From Actinoplanes derwentensis (GTDB taxonomy: Bacteria > Actinomycetota > Actinomycetes > Mycobacteriales > Micromonosporaceae), in contig NZ_LT629758.1 of NCBI RefSeq assembly GCF_900104725.1, positions 4,416,501-4,480,500 on the forward strand: a stretch of DNA of 64,000 bases. The letters are read 5' to 3'. Below, piece after piece: positions 33,066 through 42,215 of the stretch. Made by a program: the position numbers and the translations under genes. Numbering within the stretch: position 1 is the stretch's first letter; every line of letters begins with the position of its first letter. The notes beneath the pieces were generated by a model. The model was not told the DNA's origin, made no database searches, and was given only the letters and a program-made list of their open reading frames with translations.

Positions 33066-34524
33066 CAGCCCTCCTCGTGAGGTGCGGACGAGCCGGGGTG
33101 CGTCTCGGCCCACCAGTCGCGGAACGTCTGTTTCGGGAACTCGGGCAGGTCGCGGGTCGCGGTCCACCCGGTCAGCGGCGGCGGGAGCATCCGCCCACGA
33201 CGGCCGGCGATCCGGGCCATCTTGGCGGCGCGCTGTGCGGACGCGTACAGCCGCGGCCGGTCCATGATCTTGGCGGCCGCGGACATGGCGGCGCGCTCAG
33301 CGGCCGGGTGTCTCACCTTGTTGCGCAGATGCACCAGCATCGACGGGATGTCGATCTTCACGGGGCAGGCGTCGAAGCAGGCCCCGCAGAGCGACGACGC
33401 GTACGGCAGCGACGCGTTGTCGGCGATCCCGGTGAGCTGCGGCGACAGCACCGCCCCGATCGGTCCGGGGTAGACCGACCCGTAGGAGTGCCCCCGGCCC
33501 GTTCATAGACGGGGCACACGTTGAGGCAGGCCGAGCAGCGGATGCAGTGCAGCGCCGATCGCCCGTCCGGGTCGGACAGGACCGCGCTGCGCCCGTTGTC
33601 GAGCAGCACGAGGTGGAGGTTCTGCGGCCCGTCGCCGGGGGTGACTCCGGTCCACATGGTGGTGTACGGGTTCATCCGCTCGCCGGTCGACGCCCGCGGC
33701 AGCAGTTGCAGGAACACTTCCAGGTCACGCCAGGTGGGCAGTACTTTCTCGATGCCCATCACGGTGATCAGGGTGTCCGGCAGGGTGAGGCACATCCGCC
33801 CGTTGCCCTCGGATTCCACGACGCCGAGGGTGCCGGTGTCGGCGATGGCGAAGTTGGCCCCGCTGATCGCGACCTTCGTGGACAGGAACGTCTCCCGCAG
33901 GTAGTGGCGCGCGGCGGCGGCCAGCACCGGCGGGTCGTCGGTCAGCAGCGGGTCGACGCCGGGCATGGCGCGCAGGAAGATCTCGCGGATCTCGGAGCGG
34001 TTCCGGTGGATGGCCGGGACCAGGATGTGGCTGGGTTTGTCGTTGCCGAGCTGCACGATCAGTTCGGCGAGGTCGGTCTCGATCGGGGCGATGCCGGCGG
34101 CTTCGAGGGCTTCGTTGAGGCCGATCTCCTGGGTGGCCATCGACTTGACCTTGATGACGCGGTCCGAGCCGGTCTGTCGCACCAGGTCGGTGACGATCTG
34201 GTTGGCCTCGTTGGCGTCGGCGGCCCAGTGCACCACGCCACCGGCGGCGGTGACCCGTTCTTCGAGCTGTTCCAGGAGCGCGGGGAGCCGGGACATCACG
34301 TCCGTTTTGATGGCCGACCCGGCATCACGCAATCGCTGCCAGTCCGGCAATTCGGAGATGACCCTGCCCGACTTGCCACGAATGGTGGTGGTGGCGTGGC
34401 GCAGGTTTCGCCGGAGCTGGTCGTTCTTGAGCGCTTCGCGGGCGGCGGCGGGAAACGGCTCGTCGCCGCGCAGATGCCCCACTCCGCGCGGAGCGGTGAC
34501 CGGCATCCCGAGAAAGGTGGTCAT
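33065..34524 (-). pseudogene. lutB: LutB iron-sulfur protein, interrupted by a frameshift in a run of five C
   Basis: LutB (about 485 residues if intact) is the iron-sulfur/LUD subunit of L-lactate oxidation. The first part, from 34524, runs through the LUD domain and the first ferredoxin motif CIRCSACLNVCPVYERAGG and then turns to nonsense. The second part, in another frame to 33065, opens with SYGSVYPGPIGAVLSPQLTG and contains the second motif CGACFDACPVKID. One extra base in the C run at 33491-33495 would restore a normal protein. Either a sequencing or assembly slip in a homopolymer or a real inactivation. The LutA and LutC overlaps on both sides are intact, which favours a slip or a very recent event. 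Confidence 0.85.
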
Positions 34525-35255
34525 GACGACTCCGTGGAGGCGAGGATCTCGGCCAGGTGAACCGTGCGCACCCCGGCACTCGACCGGGACAAACCGCCAT
34601 TTATGTGCATGAGACAGGAGGTGTCACCAGCGGTGCACACCTCCGCGCCGGTCGAGACGACGTTGGTCATCTTGTCGGCGAGCATGGCGGCGGACGTCTC
34701 GGCGTTCTTCAGCGCGAACGTCCCGCCGAACCCGCAACACTGCTCAGCGTCCGGCAACTCGACCAGCTCCAGCCCTCGGACCTGCCGCAACAGCCGCAAC
34801 GGCTTGTCACCGACCCGGGTCATCCGCAGGCTGTGACAGGTCGGGTGATAGGTGACCCGATGCGGATAGAACGCCCCGACATCCTCCACCTTGAGCACGT
34901 CGATCAGCAGTTCGGACAGCTCGTAGGTACGCGCGGCGACGTCTGCCGATCGGGACGCCAGCCCCGCGTCGCCGTATTTCGCGGCCACCATGCTGTGCTG
35001 ATGCCGGATCGACCCGGCGCAGGACCCGGACGGGACGACGATCACCTCGTACCGGTCAAAGGTTGCCGCATATCGTTTGACCAGCGGTAACGCCTGCTCC
35101 TGGTAGCCGGTGTTGATGTGCATCTGCCCGCAGCAGGTCTGTTCGAACGGGAACACCACCTCGTGCCCGAGCCGTTCGAGCAGCCGCACCGTGGCCTTGG
35201 CCGCCTCCGGAAAGAGGGTGTCGGCCAGGCACGTGGCGAAGAACGCGATCCGCAC
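34521..35255 (-). CDS. lutA: LutA, cysteine-rich Fe-S oxidoreductase subunit
   Basis: 244 residues with two CCG domains, TCCGQMHINTGY near residue 41 and QCCGFGGTFALKN near residue 182, each binding an Fe-S cluster by the heterodisulfide-reductase pattern. It is the LutA subunit of the non-flavin L-lactate dehydrogenase complex (YkgE family). It overlaps lutB by four bases (ATGA) and starts three bases after rhamnulokinase. Placement in a rhamnose operon makes sense because rhamnose cleavage gives L-lactaldehyde, which is oxidised to L-lactate. Confidence 0.92.
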   Translation of the reverse strand: MRIAFFATCLADTLFPEAAKATVRLLERLGHEVVFPFEQTCCGQMHINTGYQEQALPLVKRYAATFDRYEVIVVPSGSCAGSIRHQHSMVAAKYGDAGLASRSADVAARTYELSELLIDVLKVEDVGAFYPHRVTYHPTCHSLRMTRVGDKPLRLLRQVRGLELVELPDAEQCCGFGGTFALKNAETSAAMLADKMTNVVSTGAEVCTAGDTSCLMHINGGLSRSSAGVRTVHLAEILASTESS

Positions 35256-35258
35256 CCT

Positions 35259-36635
35259 TCACCTCCCTACTCGCGTGGCGGCGTCGTCCCAGGCCGTGGA
35301 GACGACGGGCTCGTACCGCACGATCTGCTGAGTCTCGCGCACCAGCGCCCGCATCGCATCCAGTCCCCCCTCGACCACACCGGCGGCCCGCGCCTGCACG
35401 AGCAGGTTACCGATGGCGGTGGCCTCGACCGGACCGGCCAGCACCGGCAGCCCGCAGGCGTCCGCGGTCAGCTGGCAGAGCAGTTCGTTGCGCGCCCCGC
35501 CGCCGACCAGGTGCACCACGCTGACCTGACGTCCGGCCAGTTCCTGGGCCTGCCGGACGGCTCGCCGGTGGGCCAGCGCGAGACTGTCCAGGATGCAGCG
35601 CACGACGGTCGGCCGGTCGGCGTCGGCGGGCAGCCCGGCGGTCTTGCGCAGCCGGCCCGCCATGTCGCCGGGCGGCAGGAAGACCGGATCGTCGAGGTCG
35701 ACCACATGCGCCAGTTCCGGTTTCGACGCCGCCGCGGCCAGCAGCGCGGGCAGGTCGGGCGAGCCCCACTCGCGCAGGCACTCCTGCAGCGGCCACAGCC
35801 CCATCACGTTGCGCAGGTACCGGATCGTCGAGTCGACGCCGCCCTCGTTGGTGAAGTTCGCCGCCCGCGACGCGTCACTGAGCACCGGATGGTCCAGTTC
35901 CAGGCCGACCAGGGACCAGGTGCCACAGGAGATGTACGCGAAGTCGCTCCCGTCGGCGGGCACGGCGACGACAGCGCTGGCCGTGTCGTGCGAGCCGACC
36001 GCGATCACCGGCGTGCCCTCGTAGAGCCCGATCCGGTCGCCGGGGTGCCGGATCGGGGGCAGCACCGTGGACCGCAACCCCAATTCGGAGATCAACGGCC
36101 AGGACCATTCGCGGGTACGTACGTCGAGCAGCCCCGTGGTCGACGCGTTGGTGTACTCCGCGCCGATCTCCCCGGTCAGCCAGTAGGCCAGCAGGTCGGG
36201 GATCAGCAGCAGCCGGTGCGCGGCGGCGTACTGGGCCGTCGGCTCGGCCGCGATCAACTGGTACACGGTGTTGAACGGCAGTGTCTGCAGCCCGCACACG
36301 TCATAGATGTCCCGCACCCGTTCGGCGATGCCGTCGGTGCGCGCGTCCCGGTAGTGCACCGGGTTGCCGAGCAGCGCGCCGTCGTCGTCGATCAGCCCGT
36401 AGTCGACCGCCCACGAGTCGATCCCGATCCCGCGTACCGGCCCGGCCTCACGTAGTCCTTCGACCACCCCGCGGTAGAGCGCCAGGATGTCCCAGTGCAG
36501 GGTCCCACCGACCCGCACCGGCTCGTTGGCGAACCGGTGCACCACGTCCAGTTCGAGCTCGCCCTGGTGAAAGCGGCCGACCACGACGCGCCCACTCGAC
36601 GCGCCGAGGTCGACAGCCGCGAAAGCGTCGCTCAT
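35259..36635 (-). CDS. rhaB: L-rhamnulokinase
   Basis: 458 residues of the FGGY sugar kinase family. DLGASSGRVVVG is the N-terminal phosphate loop typical of RhaB, followed by WAVDYGLID and, in the C-terminal lobe, VHLVGGGARNELLCQLTADACGLPV, the adenosine motif. It phosphorylates L-rhamnulose at O-1. The ATG overlaps the aldolase/dehydrogenase stop (ATGA). Length and motifs match RhaB rather than xylulokinase or glycerol kinase. Confidence 0.92.
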   Translation of the reverse strand: MSDAFAAVDLGASSGRVVVGRFHQGELELDVVHRFANEPVRVGGTLHWDILALYRGVVEGLREAGPVRGIGIDSWAVDYGLIDDDGALLGNPVHYRDARTDGIAERVRDIYDVCGLQTLPFNTVYQLIAAEPTAQYAAAHRLLLIPDLLAYWLTGEIGAEYTNASTTGLLDVRTREWSWPLISELGLRSTVLPPIRHPGDRIGLYEGTPVIAVGSHDTASAVVAVPADGSDFAYISCGTWSLVGLELDHPVLSDASRAANFTNEGGVDSTIRYLRNVMGLWPLQECLREWGSPDLPALLAAAASKPELAHVVDLDDPVFLPPGDMAGRLRKTAGLPADADRPTVVRCILDSLALAHRRAVRQAQELAGRQVSVVHLVGGGARNELLCQLTADACGLPVLAGPVEATAIGNLLVQARAAGVVEGGLDAMRALVRETQQIVRYEPVVSTAWDDAATRVGR

Positions 36636-38662
36636 CGCAGGAACGCCGCGGCGACACCCGCGTCCACCGGAACGTGCAGGCCGGTGGTGTGGGTCAGGTC
36701 GCCACCGGTGATGGCGAAGACCGCGTTGGCGATGTGCACCGGCAGCACCTCACGCTTGAGCAGGGTGCGCTGCGCGTAGAACTCGCCCAGTTTCTCCTCC
36801 GGCACTCCGTAGACGGCGGCCCGGTCGGCGCCCCATCCCCCGGCGAAGATGCCCGATCCCCGAACCACGCCGTCCGGGTTGATGCCGTTGACCCGGATGC
36901 CGTGCGGGCCGAGTTCGGCGGCAAGCAGCCGGACCTGATGCGCCTGGTCGGCTTTGGCCGCGCCGTACGCCACGTTGTTGGGCCCGGCGAAGATCGAGTT
37001 CTTGCTGGAGATGTAGATGATGTCGCCGCCCATGCCCTGCGCGATCAGCACCCGGGCGGTCTCGCGGGACACCAGGAACGAGCCCTTGGCCATCACGTCG
37101 TGCTGCAGGTCCCAGTCGCGGGCGGTGGTGTCCAGCAGCGACTTCGACAGCGACAGGCCGGCGTTGTTGACGACCAGGTCGATCCCGCCGAAAGCCAGGA
37201 CCCCTTGCCGTACGGCGGCAGCCACCGCGTCCTCGTCGGTCACGTCCAGGCTGACCGCGACGGCCACGTCCGGGCCACCGATCTCGGCCGCGACCCGTCC
37301 CGCCGCCTCGGTGTCCCGGTCACTGACCACCACACACGCGCCCTCGGACGCCAGCCGCAGCGCGATCGCCCGGCCGATGCCCGAACCCGCGCCGGTGACC
37401 AGGGCGATCCGGGTGGCCAGGGCTTTCGGCTTCGGCATCCGCTGGAGTTTGGCCTCTTCCAGGGCCCAGTACTCGATGCGGAACTTCTCCGACTCGTCGA
37501 TCGGGGCGTACCGGGAGATCGCCTCGGCGCCGCGCATCACGTTGATCGCGTTGACGTAGAACTCGCCGGCCACCCGCGCGGTCTGCTTGTTGGCACCGAA
37601 CGAGAACATGCCCACGCCCGGGACCAGCACGATCGCCGGGTCGGCACCCCGGATCGCCGGGCTGTCCGCGGTGGCGTGGCGCTCGTAGTAGCCGCGGTAG
37701 TCGTCGCGGTACGCCTCGTGCAGCTCCTTCAGACGAGCGACCACCTCGTCCACTGGCGCGTCCGGAGCGGTGTCCAGAACGAGCGGCTTCACCTTCGTAC
37801 GCAGGAAGTGGTCCGGGCACGAAGTGCCGAGCGCGCCCAGCTCGGCCAGGCGCTCGCTGCCGGTGAACTCCAGGACCACATCGCTGTCGTTGTAGTGGCC
37901 GACCTGGGCGCGGTCGGTGGAGGCCAGACCGCGGATCACCGGGAAGAGCAGTGCGGCGCGCTCGTGCCGCTTTTTCTTCTTCAACGGCTTAGTGGTGAGC
38001 GCGCCGAACGGCTCCTTGCGGCCGTGCTCCGCGATGTACGCCGCGGCGGTGTTGATGATCTCGTTAGAGTTGGCCTCGCACTCCTCGCTGGTCGCACCCC
38101 ACGCGGTGATCCCGTGACCGCCCAGGATCACGCCGATGGCCTGCGGGTTCGCCTTGTACGCGGCACCGATGTCGAGGCCGAGCTGGAACCCGGGGCGCCG
38201 CCAGTCCACCCACAGGACCCGGTCGCCGTAGATCTGTTTGGTCAGCGCCGGCCCGTCGGCGGAGGTCGCGATCGCGATGCCGGAGTCCGGGTGCAGGTGG
38301 TCCACGTGCGGGGCGTCGACCAGGCCGTGCATCGCGGTGTCGATGCTGGGGGCCGCACCGCCCTTGCCGTGCAGGCAGTAGTCGAAGGCGGCGACCATCT
38401 CGTCCTCGCGGTCCAGCCCCGGGTAGACACCGGTCAGCGCGCGCAGCCGGTCGAGACGCAGGACGGCCAGGCCCTTCTCCGTGAGTGTGCCGAGGTCGCC
38501 GCCCGAGCCCTTGACCCACACCAGGTCGACCGCTTCGCCGGTGACCGGGTCGGTGTCGGTGCCCTTGGCGGAGGTGTTGCCGCCGGCGTAGTTGGTGGTC
38601 TTCGGGTCCGCGCCGAGGCGGTTCGAACGGGCGATGAGATCGGAGACTACGGGGTTGGTCAT
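36632..38662 (-). CDS. Bifunctional rhamnulose-1-phosphate aldolase / L-lactaldehyde dehydrogenase
   Basis: 676 residues. The N-terminal class II aldolase domain (about 1-400) shows metal-binding histidines in DHLHPDSG and GHGITAWG. The C-terminal short-chain dehydrogenase (about 425-676) has TGAGSGIG for NAD(H), NNAGLS and the YxxxK catalytic pair (YGAAK). It splits L-rhamnulose 1-phosphate into DHAP and L-lactaldehyde and oxidises the latter to L-lactate, as described for the RhaEW-type enzymes of Bacillus. First gene of the operon. A LacI-type palindrome covers the region after its -10 box. Rhamnose isomerase and a transporter are not in the window. Confidence 0.93.
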   Translation of the reverse strand: MTNPVVSDLIARSNRLGADPKTTNYAGGNTSAKGTDTDPVTGEAVDLVWVKGSGGDLGTLTEKGLAVLRLDRLRALTGVYPGLDREDEMVAAFDYCLHGKGGAAPSIDTAMHGLVDAPHVDHLHPDSGIAIATSADGPALTKQIYGDRVLWVDWRRPGFQLGLDIGAAYKANPQAIGVILGGHGITAWGATSEECEANSNEIINTAAAYIAEHGRKEPFGALTTKPLKKKKRHERAALLFPVIRGLASTDRAQVGHYNDSDVVLEFTGSERLAELGALGTSCPDHFLRTKVKPLVLDTAPDAPVDEVVARLKELHEAYRDDYRGYYERHATADSPAIRGADPAIVLVPGVGMFSFGANKQTARVAGEFYVNAINVMRGAEAISRYAPIDESEKFRIEYWALEEAKLQRMPKPKALATRIALVTGAGSGIGRAIALRLASEGACVVVSDRDTEAAGRVAAEIGGPDVAVAVSLDVTDEDAVAAAVRQGVLAFGGIDLVVNNAGLSLSKSLLDTTARDWDLQHDVMAKGSFLVSRETARVLIAQGMGGDIIYISSKNSIFAGPNNVAYGAAKADQAHQVRLLAAELGPHGIRVNGINPDGVVRGSGIFAGGWGADRAAVYGVPEEKLGEFYAQRTLLKREVLPVHIANAVFAITGGDLTHTTGLHVPVDAGVAAAFLR

Positions 38663-38684
38663 GGAAGTCCGCTTCCCTTGATGG

Positions 38685-38726
38685 TGAAACGTTTCAGAAT
38701 TACGGGTAGATTACGGCCGCCGTCAA
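38685..38726 (-). promoter_or_regulatory. Rhamnose operon promoter with LacI-type operator
   Basis: Read on the minus strand: TTGACG (38726-38721), 17-base spacer, GTAATT (38703-38698), followed at once by the perfect palindrome TGAAACGTTTCA (38696-38685). A repressor there would block the start site. The palindrome has the central CG of LacI-family operators. Confidence 0.78.
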
Positions 38727-38780
38727 AGCAGGTCAAGGGCGAACTCTCATACCGCGCACCGGGCGGCCGATTCTCCAGCC

Positions 38781-40370
38781 GTGAATACCATGTTCCCGAT
38801 GACGCCCACGGCGCGAGCGGCCGTCGTCGCTCATCTCGAGGAACTCGAACTACTCACCGCCCGCGATTTCGAGGCGGTCTCCGCCCCGGCCGCGATCCTC
38901 GAACTGCAAGCCCGTGAGCACGGCTGGACCGACCTGGTCTGGCGCGCTCAGCTGATCATCGCCGACGTCGCCGGCCGCCGCGGTGACGTCGCCGAGCAGG
39001 GCCGGGTCGCCCGCCGGGCCAACCTGTGGGCCGAGGAACACGGCGACGAATTCCTCCTCGCCCGCAGCCACCGGTTGCTGTCGATCGTCTTCCGGCGGCT
39101 CGGCGACCCCGCGCAGGCCCTCGTGCACGCCGTCTCCGGACTGCAGCACGCTGACGGCATGCCCGACCGGCTGCGCTGCAACCAGCTCATCACCCTCGGC
39201 CTGGTCCTCGACCTCAACGGCCGGTTCGACGACGCCAAACGCCGGTTCACCGAGGCCATGCGGATCGCCGACGAACACCACGACACCCATCAGGCGCTCA
39301 CCGTGCTCAACAACATGGCGTTCACCGCGTACGAGAACGAGGACCCCGACGAGGCGAACGCCCTGGCCCGGCAGCTGGTGGACGTCGCCGGCCGGGGCGG
39401 GATCCCACTCGACGGCCTCCACCTGGACACCCTCGCCCGCATTCTGATGATGCAGAACCGCTGGGACGAAGCCGAACGGATACTCCAGCCACTGATCGAC
39501 GACCCGGACGGCCCCCTGCACAGTGAGGGCGACAGCCTGCCCGAATGCCTGCTCACCCTGGCCGAGATCTACCGGGCGCAGGGCCGGCACGCCCTCACCG
39601 GCGAGACCCTCGACGCCGCCGGCCGGCTCTGCGAGGAACGCGAACTCGGATCGATCGCCGCCCGCGTGCACCGGGCCCGCGCCGAATGGCACGCCACGGC
39701 CGGCGACTACCGCAAGGCGTACGAGGCGTATCAGCGCTTCCACGCCCTCACCGTGACCTTGCACTCGGCCGAACGGGAGGCCCGCGCGTACGCCATGCAG
39801 GCGCTGTTCGAGGCCACCGAGGCCCGCAAAGCGTCCGCCCAGTTCCAGGAGATGGCCGAACGCGACGCCCTGACCGGCCTGTTCAACCGCCGTTACCTGG
39901 ACGGGAAACTGTCCGCGACGGTGGCCGCCGCACGCCGTACCGGCGGCCCCCTGTCGCTGGCGATCATCGACCTGGATCACTTCAAACGTGTCAACGACAC
40001 GCTGTCGCACGCCGTCGGCGACGCGGTGCTGCGCGAGATCGGCACCCTCCTGAACACGTTCGGCACCGGCCCGGAGATCACCGCCCGGCTCGGCGGCGAG
40101 GAGTTCGTCCTGCTGCTGCCCGGCATCGCGGCAGCGGCCGCACACGCCCGCTGCGAACAACTGGTCAGCCTGATCCGCAACCACGACTGGAGCCCGATGA
40201 CGGGTTCCCTTCCGGTCACGGCGAGCATCGGCCTGGCCGTCAGCGAGGCCGGCGAACTCCCCCCGGACGCGTTGCTGGGTCACGCGGACGAATGGCTCTA
40301 CCAGGCCAAACGCAACGGCCGGGACCAGGTCCAGGCCGATCCGGCCGCCGTCCCCCTCGACATCACCTGA
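38781..40370 (+). CDS. TPR-repeat diguanylate cyclase (GGDEF)
   Basis: 529 residues. About 330 residues of helical TPR-like repeats (for example LDLNGRFDDAKRRFTEAMRIA, LAEIYRAQGRHALTGE) form a soluble sensor or protein-binding part. The C-terminal GGDEF domain has ALTGLFNRRYLD, the substrate site IIDLDHFKRVNDT and an intact GGEEF loop (RLGGEEFVLLL), so c-di-GMP synthesis is expected. No RxxD inhibitory site is seen before GGEEF, so product inhibition may be weak. No membrane segment. It is divergent from the rhamnose operon. The start is a GTG with ATG three codons later as an alternative. Its end overlaps the convergent TetR by eight bases. Confidence 0.88.
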   Translation: MNTMFPMTPTARAAVVAHLEELELLTARDFEAVSAPAAILELQAREHGWTDLVWRAQLIIADVAGRRGDVAEQGRVARRANLWAEEHGDEFLLARSHRLLSIVFRRLGDPAQALVHAVSGLQHADGMPDRLRCNQLITLGLVLDLNGRFDDAKRRFTEAMRIADEHHDTHQALTVLNNMAFTAYENEDPDEANALARQLVDVAGRGGIPLDGLHLDTLARILMMQNRWDEAERILQPLIDDPDGPLHSEGDSLPECLLTLAEIYRAQGRHALTGETLDAAGRLCEERELGSIAARVHRARAEWHATAGDYRKAYEAYQRFHALTVTLHSAEREARAYAMQALFEATEARKASAQFQEMAERDALTGLFNRRYLDGKLSATVAAARRTGGPLSLAIIDLDHFKRVNDTLSHAVGDAVLREIGTLLNTFGTGPEITARLGGEEFVLLLPGIAAAAAHARCEQLVSLIRNHDWSPMTGSLPVTASIGLAVSEAGELPPDALLGHADEWLYQAKRNGRDQVQADPAAVPLDIT

Positions 40371-40914
40371 CGTCGCCGAGCGTCGCCAGGAAGTCCTCGA
40401 AAGCCTGGTTCACCCGCTCCACGTCGCCGGTGGACTCGAGGTCCAGGATCAGGCCCCGGATCACCGCGAGCACCAGCGTGCCCAGCTCGGGACGGCCGAT
40501 GCTGCGCATGCCCTCCGCCATCGGGCGCAGCCAGTCGGTGGTGGACTCTCGCCGGAAACCCGGCCACAGCTTCTCCCCGGCGTCCTCGCGCAGCCTGCCG
40601 AACATGCTCAGGAACGGGCGCCCCGCCGGACCGGTCATCGCATGCCAGGCCCGCCGCAGGGTGACCGGATAGGGCTCGCCCGGCCGTGGGGCCAGCAGGT
40701 CACCGAAGTAGTCACGCTGCCGTCGCCGGGCCCGGCCGAGGGTCTCCCGCAGCAGCGCGTCCCGGGTCTTGAAGTGGTAGATCAGCATCCGGGTCGACGT
40801 GCCGGCCGCCACCGCGAACGGTTCCAGCCGCTCGGGCAGCCCGTGAACGAGCGCGTGATCCACGCAGGCGTCCAGGATCCGGTCCCGGATCTCCGGTTGT
40901 CTCTGCCGCCCCAT
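40363..40914 (-). CDS. TetR-family transcriptional regulator
   Basis: 183 residues; HTH near the N-terminus (DRILDACVDHALVHGLPERLEPFAVAAGTSTRMLIYHFKTRDALL), which is less canonical than most, then a helical ligand domain. It is divergent from the alpha/beta hydrolase at 40992, the likely target. In the 77-base gap AACGG (40934-40938) and CCGTT (40951-40955) form a possible weak operator. Confidence 0.82.
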   Translation of the reverse strand: MGRQRQPEIRDRILDACVDHALVHGLPERLEPFAVAAGTSTRMLIYHFKTRDALLRETLGRARRRQRDYFGDLLAPRPGEPYPVTLRRAWHAMTGPAGRPFLSMFGRLREDAGEKLWPGFRRESTTDWLRPMAEGMRSIGRPELGTLVLAVIRGLILDLESTGDVERVNQAFEDFLATLGDVR

Positions 40915-40991
40915 GCCCGGAACTTTTTCACGTAACGGCGAGTACGTCTACCGTTGATCGCAGTGATCGCCGAGTCTCATGGGAGCTGGTT

Positions 40992-41699
40992 ATGCGCGTG
41001 GTCTTCGTTCACGGGGCTTGTGTCCGGGACGGCTCGTGGTGGTGGCATCCGACGGCCGCGCTGCTGGCCGGCCGTGGTGTCGAAAGCGTCGCCCCGGAAC
41101 TGCCGAGCTGCGACGGACCGCCCGGCTCGGGCCTCGACGAGGACATCGCCGCGGTGCGGGCCGTCCTCACCGGCAGCGACGAACCGACGGTGCTGGTCGG
41201 GCACAGCTACGGCGGGATCGTGGCGTCCGCGGCGGCGGTCGGCGCCCCGGCGGTGCGGCACCTGGTGTTCGTGTCGAGCTACCTGCCCGAGCCCGGTGAG
41301 TCGCTGTCCTCGTTCGGGGCCCCGGAGCCGCCGCCGTTCCTGGACTTCGACCCCGACGGGGGTACGTTCACCGCCCGGCCGGAACTGTTCGCCGACACAT
41401 TCGTGCAGGACTGCCCGCCGGAGATCGTCAGCGCGGGCGCGCAGCGGCTGGTCCGGCAGAACATCGCGGTGCTCCAGCAGCCGGTTCGGCAGGTGGCGTG
41501 GCACGACCTGCCCACGACCTATCTGGTGTGCACCGAGGATCGCGGCACCCCGGCGGAGACGCAGCGCGAGTTCGCCCGGCGCGCCGACACGGTGATCGAG
41601 GTGAAGGCCGGTCACCATCCGTTCCTGTCCGTGCCGGAGACGGTCGCCGAAATCATCGGGAACCTGTCAACGCGGGAGGCCGCTCAGGGCGTTTCATAG
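40992..41699 (+). CDS. Alpha/beta hydrolase, EstC-like
   Basis: 235 residues. FVHGACVRDGSWWW is the oxyanion segment, VGHSYGGIVAS carries the nucleophile Ser, and VKAGHHPFLSVPE the catalytic His near the C-terminus; the acid is probably in the TYLVCTEDRGTP strand. This is the esterase/hydroxynitrile-lyase-like group. GGGAG at 40980-40984 supports the start. It is three bases from the sigma factor gene, so the two may be co-transcribed. Confidence 0.83.
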   Translation: MRVVFVHGACVRDGSWWWHPTAALLAGRGVESVAPELPSCDGPPGSGLDEDIAAVRAVLTGSDEPTVLVGHSYGGIVASAAAVGAPAVRHLVFVSSYLPEPGESLSSFGAPEPPPFLDFDPDGGTFTARPELFADTFVQDCPPEIVSAGAQRLVRQNIAVLQQPVRQVAWHDLPTTYLVCTEDRGTPAETQREFARRADTVIEVKAGHHPFLSVPETVAEIIGNLSTREAAQGVS

Positions 41700-41702
41700 G
41701 GC

Positions 41703-42215
41703 GTGACGTTCGAGGAGTACGCGTACGCCCGCGGCCCGTCGCTGGTCCGGCTGGCCCGGCTGCTGACCGGCGACCAGCACCGGGCCGAGGACCTGGTGCA
41801 GGACGTCCTGGCCCGCGCCTACGCCCGCTGGCGGCGGATCGCCAGAACCGAACAACCCGACCTCTACGTACGACGGATGCTGGTCAACGCCCATCACTCG
41901 TGGTGGCGCCGCCGCAGCAGCCACGAGGTGGCCGTCCCGGCGATCGCCGACACTCCCAGCTCCACCGACGCCACCGCGGACCTGGCCGAACGCGACGCCC
42001 TGTGGCGGCTGGTCCGTGCCCTGCCGGCCCGCCAGCGGACGGTGATCGTGCTGCGCTACTACGAGGACCTGGACGACACGGCCATCGCCGGGATCCTGGG
42101 CTGTTCCACGGGCACCGTCCGTACCCACGCCAAACGCGCCTTGACCACCCTCCGGGCGGTGACCGGTTCGCCCGCCGCCCCGGCATCGCCCACCGCGCCG
42201 ATGGGAGCCCGCTGA
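41703..42215 (+). CDS. SigE-family ECF RNA polymerase sigma factor
   Basis: 170 residues: sigma-2 region with AEDLVQDVLARAYARW (-10 recognition) and sigma-4 region with LRYYEDLDDTAIAGILGCSTGTVRTHAKRAL (-35 recognition), joined by a short linker. It matches the actinobacterial SigE-family of ECF factors (often 160-180 residues). The GTG start follows the hydrolase stop after three bases, and its stop overlaps the next ATG by one base (TGATG), a classic sigma/anti-sigma arrangement. Confidence 0.92.
   Translation: MTFEEYAYARGPSLVRLARLLTGDQHRAEDLVQDVLARAYARWRRIARTEQPDLYVRRMLVNAHHSWWRRRSSHEVAVPAIADTPSSTDATADLAERDALWRLVRALPARQRTVIVLRYYEDLDDTAIAGILGCSTGTVRTHAKRALTTLRAVTGSPAAPASPTAPMGAR

Noticed and set aside
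40934..40955. AACGG/CCGTT pair between the TetR gene and the EstC-like hydrolase as an operator
   Set aside because: Five-base arms 12 bases apart without symmetry in between; too weak to list as a separate feature.
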